6,603 nucleotides of DNA from DATDAH01 sp036525535 (lineage in GTDB: Bacteria > Actinomycetota > Acidimicrobiia > Acidimicrobiales > DATDAH01), in assembly GCA_036525535.1 (NCBI GenBank), contig DATDAH010000129.1:1-6603 (forward strand), given 5' to 3'. Made by a program: the position numbers and the translations under genes. Of this stretch, positions 6,061 through 6,603 are shown in pieces (the stretch's first letter is position 1; every line of letters begins with the position of its first letter). The notes below the pieces were generated by a model. It was not told the origin of the DNA and searched no databases. It was given only the letters and a program-made list of their open reading frames with translations.

Positions 6061-6603
6061 CTAGGGCGCGAGTTTGTAGCCCAGGCCTCGCACGGTGACC
6101 ACGTGGCGGGGGTTGGCCGGATCGGGCTCGACCTTCATGCGGAGGCGGCGCACGTGGACGTCGACGAGCCGACCGTCGCCGAAGTAGCCGTAGCCCCAGA
6201 TCCGGTCCAGCAGGACCTCGCGGGAGAAGACCTTGCCCGGATTGGACGCCAGCTCGATGAGCAGGCGGAACTCGGTCTTGGTCAGGTGCACGGTCTCGCC
6301 CGCCAGCGTCACCTCGCCCTCGTCCTGGGCGATCTCCAGGTCACCGAACTTGAGGCGATCGATCCGGCTGTCGCTGGTGCGCGCCCGGCGGAGGAGGGCG
6401 CGGATGCGGGCCGACAGCTCCTTGGGGGCGAACGGCTTGGTCAGGTAGTCATCGGCGCCGGCTTCGAGCCCCGCCACCACGTCGTGGGTGTCATTGCGGG
6501 CCGTGACCATGACGATGGGCACGTCGCTCTCCCGCCGGATGGCCCGGCAGACCTCGAAGCCGTCGATGCCCGGGAGCATGATGTCGATGAGCACGACGTC
6601 GCA
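6061..6603 (-). CDS. mtrA: OmpR/PhoB-type response regulator, MtrA-like, N-terminus off right edge
   Basis: The 180 visible residues hold most of the receiver domain and the whole DNA-binding domain. The phospho-acceptor Asp is in VLIDIMLPG (coding bases 6585-6583), the conserved Thr in PIVMVTAR and the Lys in DDYLTKPFAPKEL. About 50 N-terminal residues, with the acidic metal-binding pair, are missing. The C-terminal winged helix includes VHLTKTEFRLLIELASNPGK, FSREVLLDRIWGY and LVDVHVRRLRMKVEPDP, ending VVTVRGLGYKLAP. The wording is close to MtrA of mycobacteria, although PhoP-like regulators share much of it. It is followed after 14 bp by the kinase gene, so the two are almost certainly a cognate pair in one operon; the promoter lies beyond the window. 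Confidence 0.92.
   Translation of the reverse strand, partial: CDVVLIDIMLPGIDGFEVCRAIRRESDVPIVMVTARNDTHDVVAGLEAGADDYLTKPFAPKELSARIRALLRRARTSDSRIDRLKFGDLEIAQDEGEVTLAGETVHLTKTEFRLLIELASNPGKVFSREVLLDRIWGYGYFGDGRLVDVHVRRLRMKVEPDPANPRHVVTVRGLGYKLAP

Overview
The window looks like chromosomal DNA from a high-GC actinomycete-type bacterium. Coding is dense, codons end mostly in G or C, and GTG starts are frequent. A two-component pair plus GerMN lipoprotein is arranged like mtrA-mtrB-lpqB, and the phosphofructokinase is of the actinobacterial 'GGED' type. A deep-branching actinobacterium such as an Acidimicrobiia member is my guess, not something the sequence proves. Genes fill nearly the whole window, and no gap reaches 300 bases. 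I see no RNA genes, CRISPR array or insertion sequence.

Left part, minus strand (1-1691): glycerol kinase glpK, followed 25 bp later by the 5' part of a TetR-family repressor that runs off the left edge. A perfect 22-bp palindrome sits between them, overlapping the glpK stop codon, and is a strong candidate operator for the repressor. A short stretch inside glpK encodes CPEPVEG and looks like the worn remnant of a dispersed REP-like repeat.

Middle, plus strand (1729-4069): a group III 6-phosphofructokinase with the residues of a pyrophosphate-dependent enzyme, then after 7 bp a compact AMP-forming acyl-CoA synthetase-like ligase. pfp and glpK diverge from a 37-bp gap with -10-like hexamers for both directions, suggesting leaderless or nearly leaderless transcripts. 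GlpK makes glycerol 3-phosphate, which can feed triose phosphates or lipid synthesis. The reversible phosphofructokinase controls flux between triose and hexose phosphates, and the ligase probably activates a carboxylic or fatty acid. A link between glycerol, lipid and central carbon metabolism is plausible but inferred.

Right part, minus strand (4077-6603): an operon transcribed leftward, with an OmpR-type response regulator (MtrA-like, its N-terminus off the right edge), a two-helix membrane histidine kinase (MtrB-like) and a short lipoprotein with a GerMN domain (LpqB-like, but lacking the long C-terminal part of LpqB). Kinase and lipoprotein genes overlap by 4 bp. This operon converges on the ligase gene with 7 bp between stop codons.

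Most of the window is ordinary core metabolism and signalling. The items most worth a second look are the palindrome, the pyrophosphate-type active site, the GerMN-only lipoprotein, the repeat remnant in glpK and the very small ligase.
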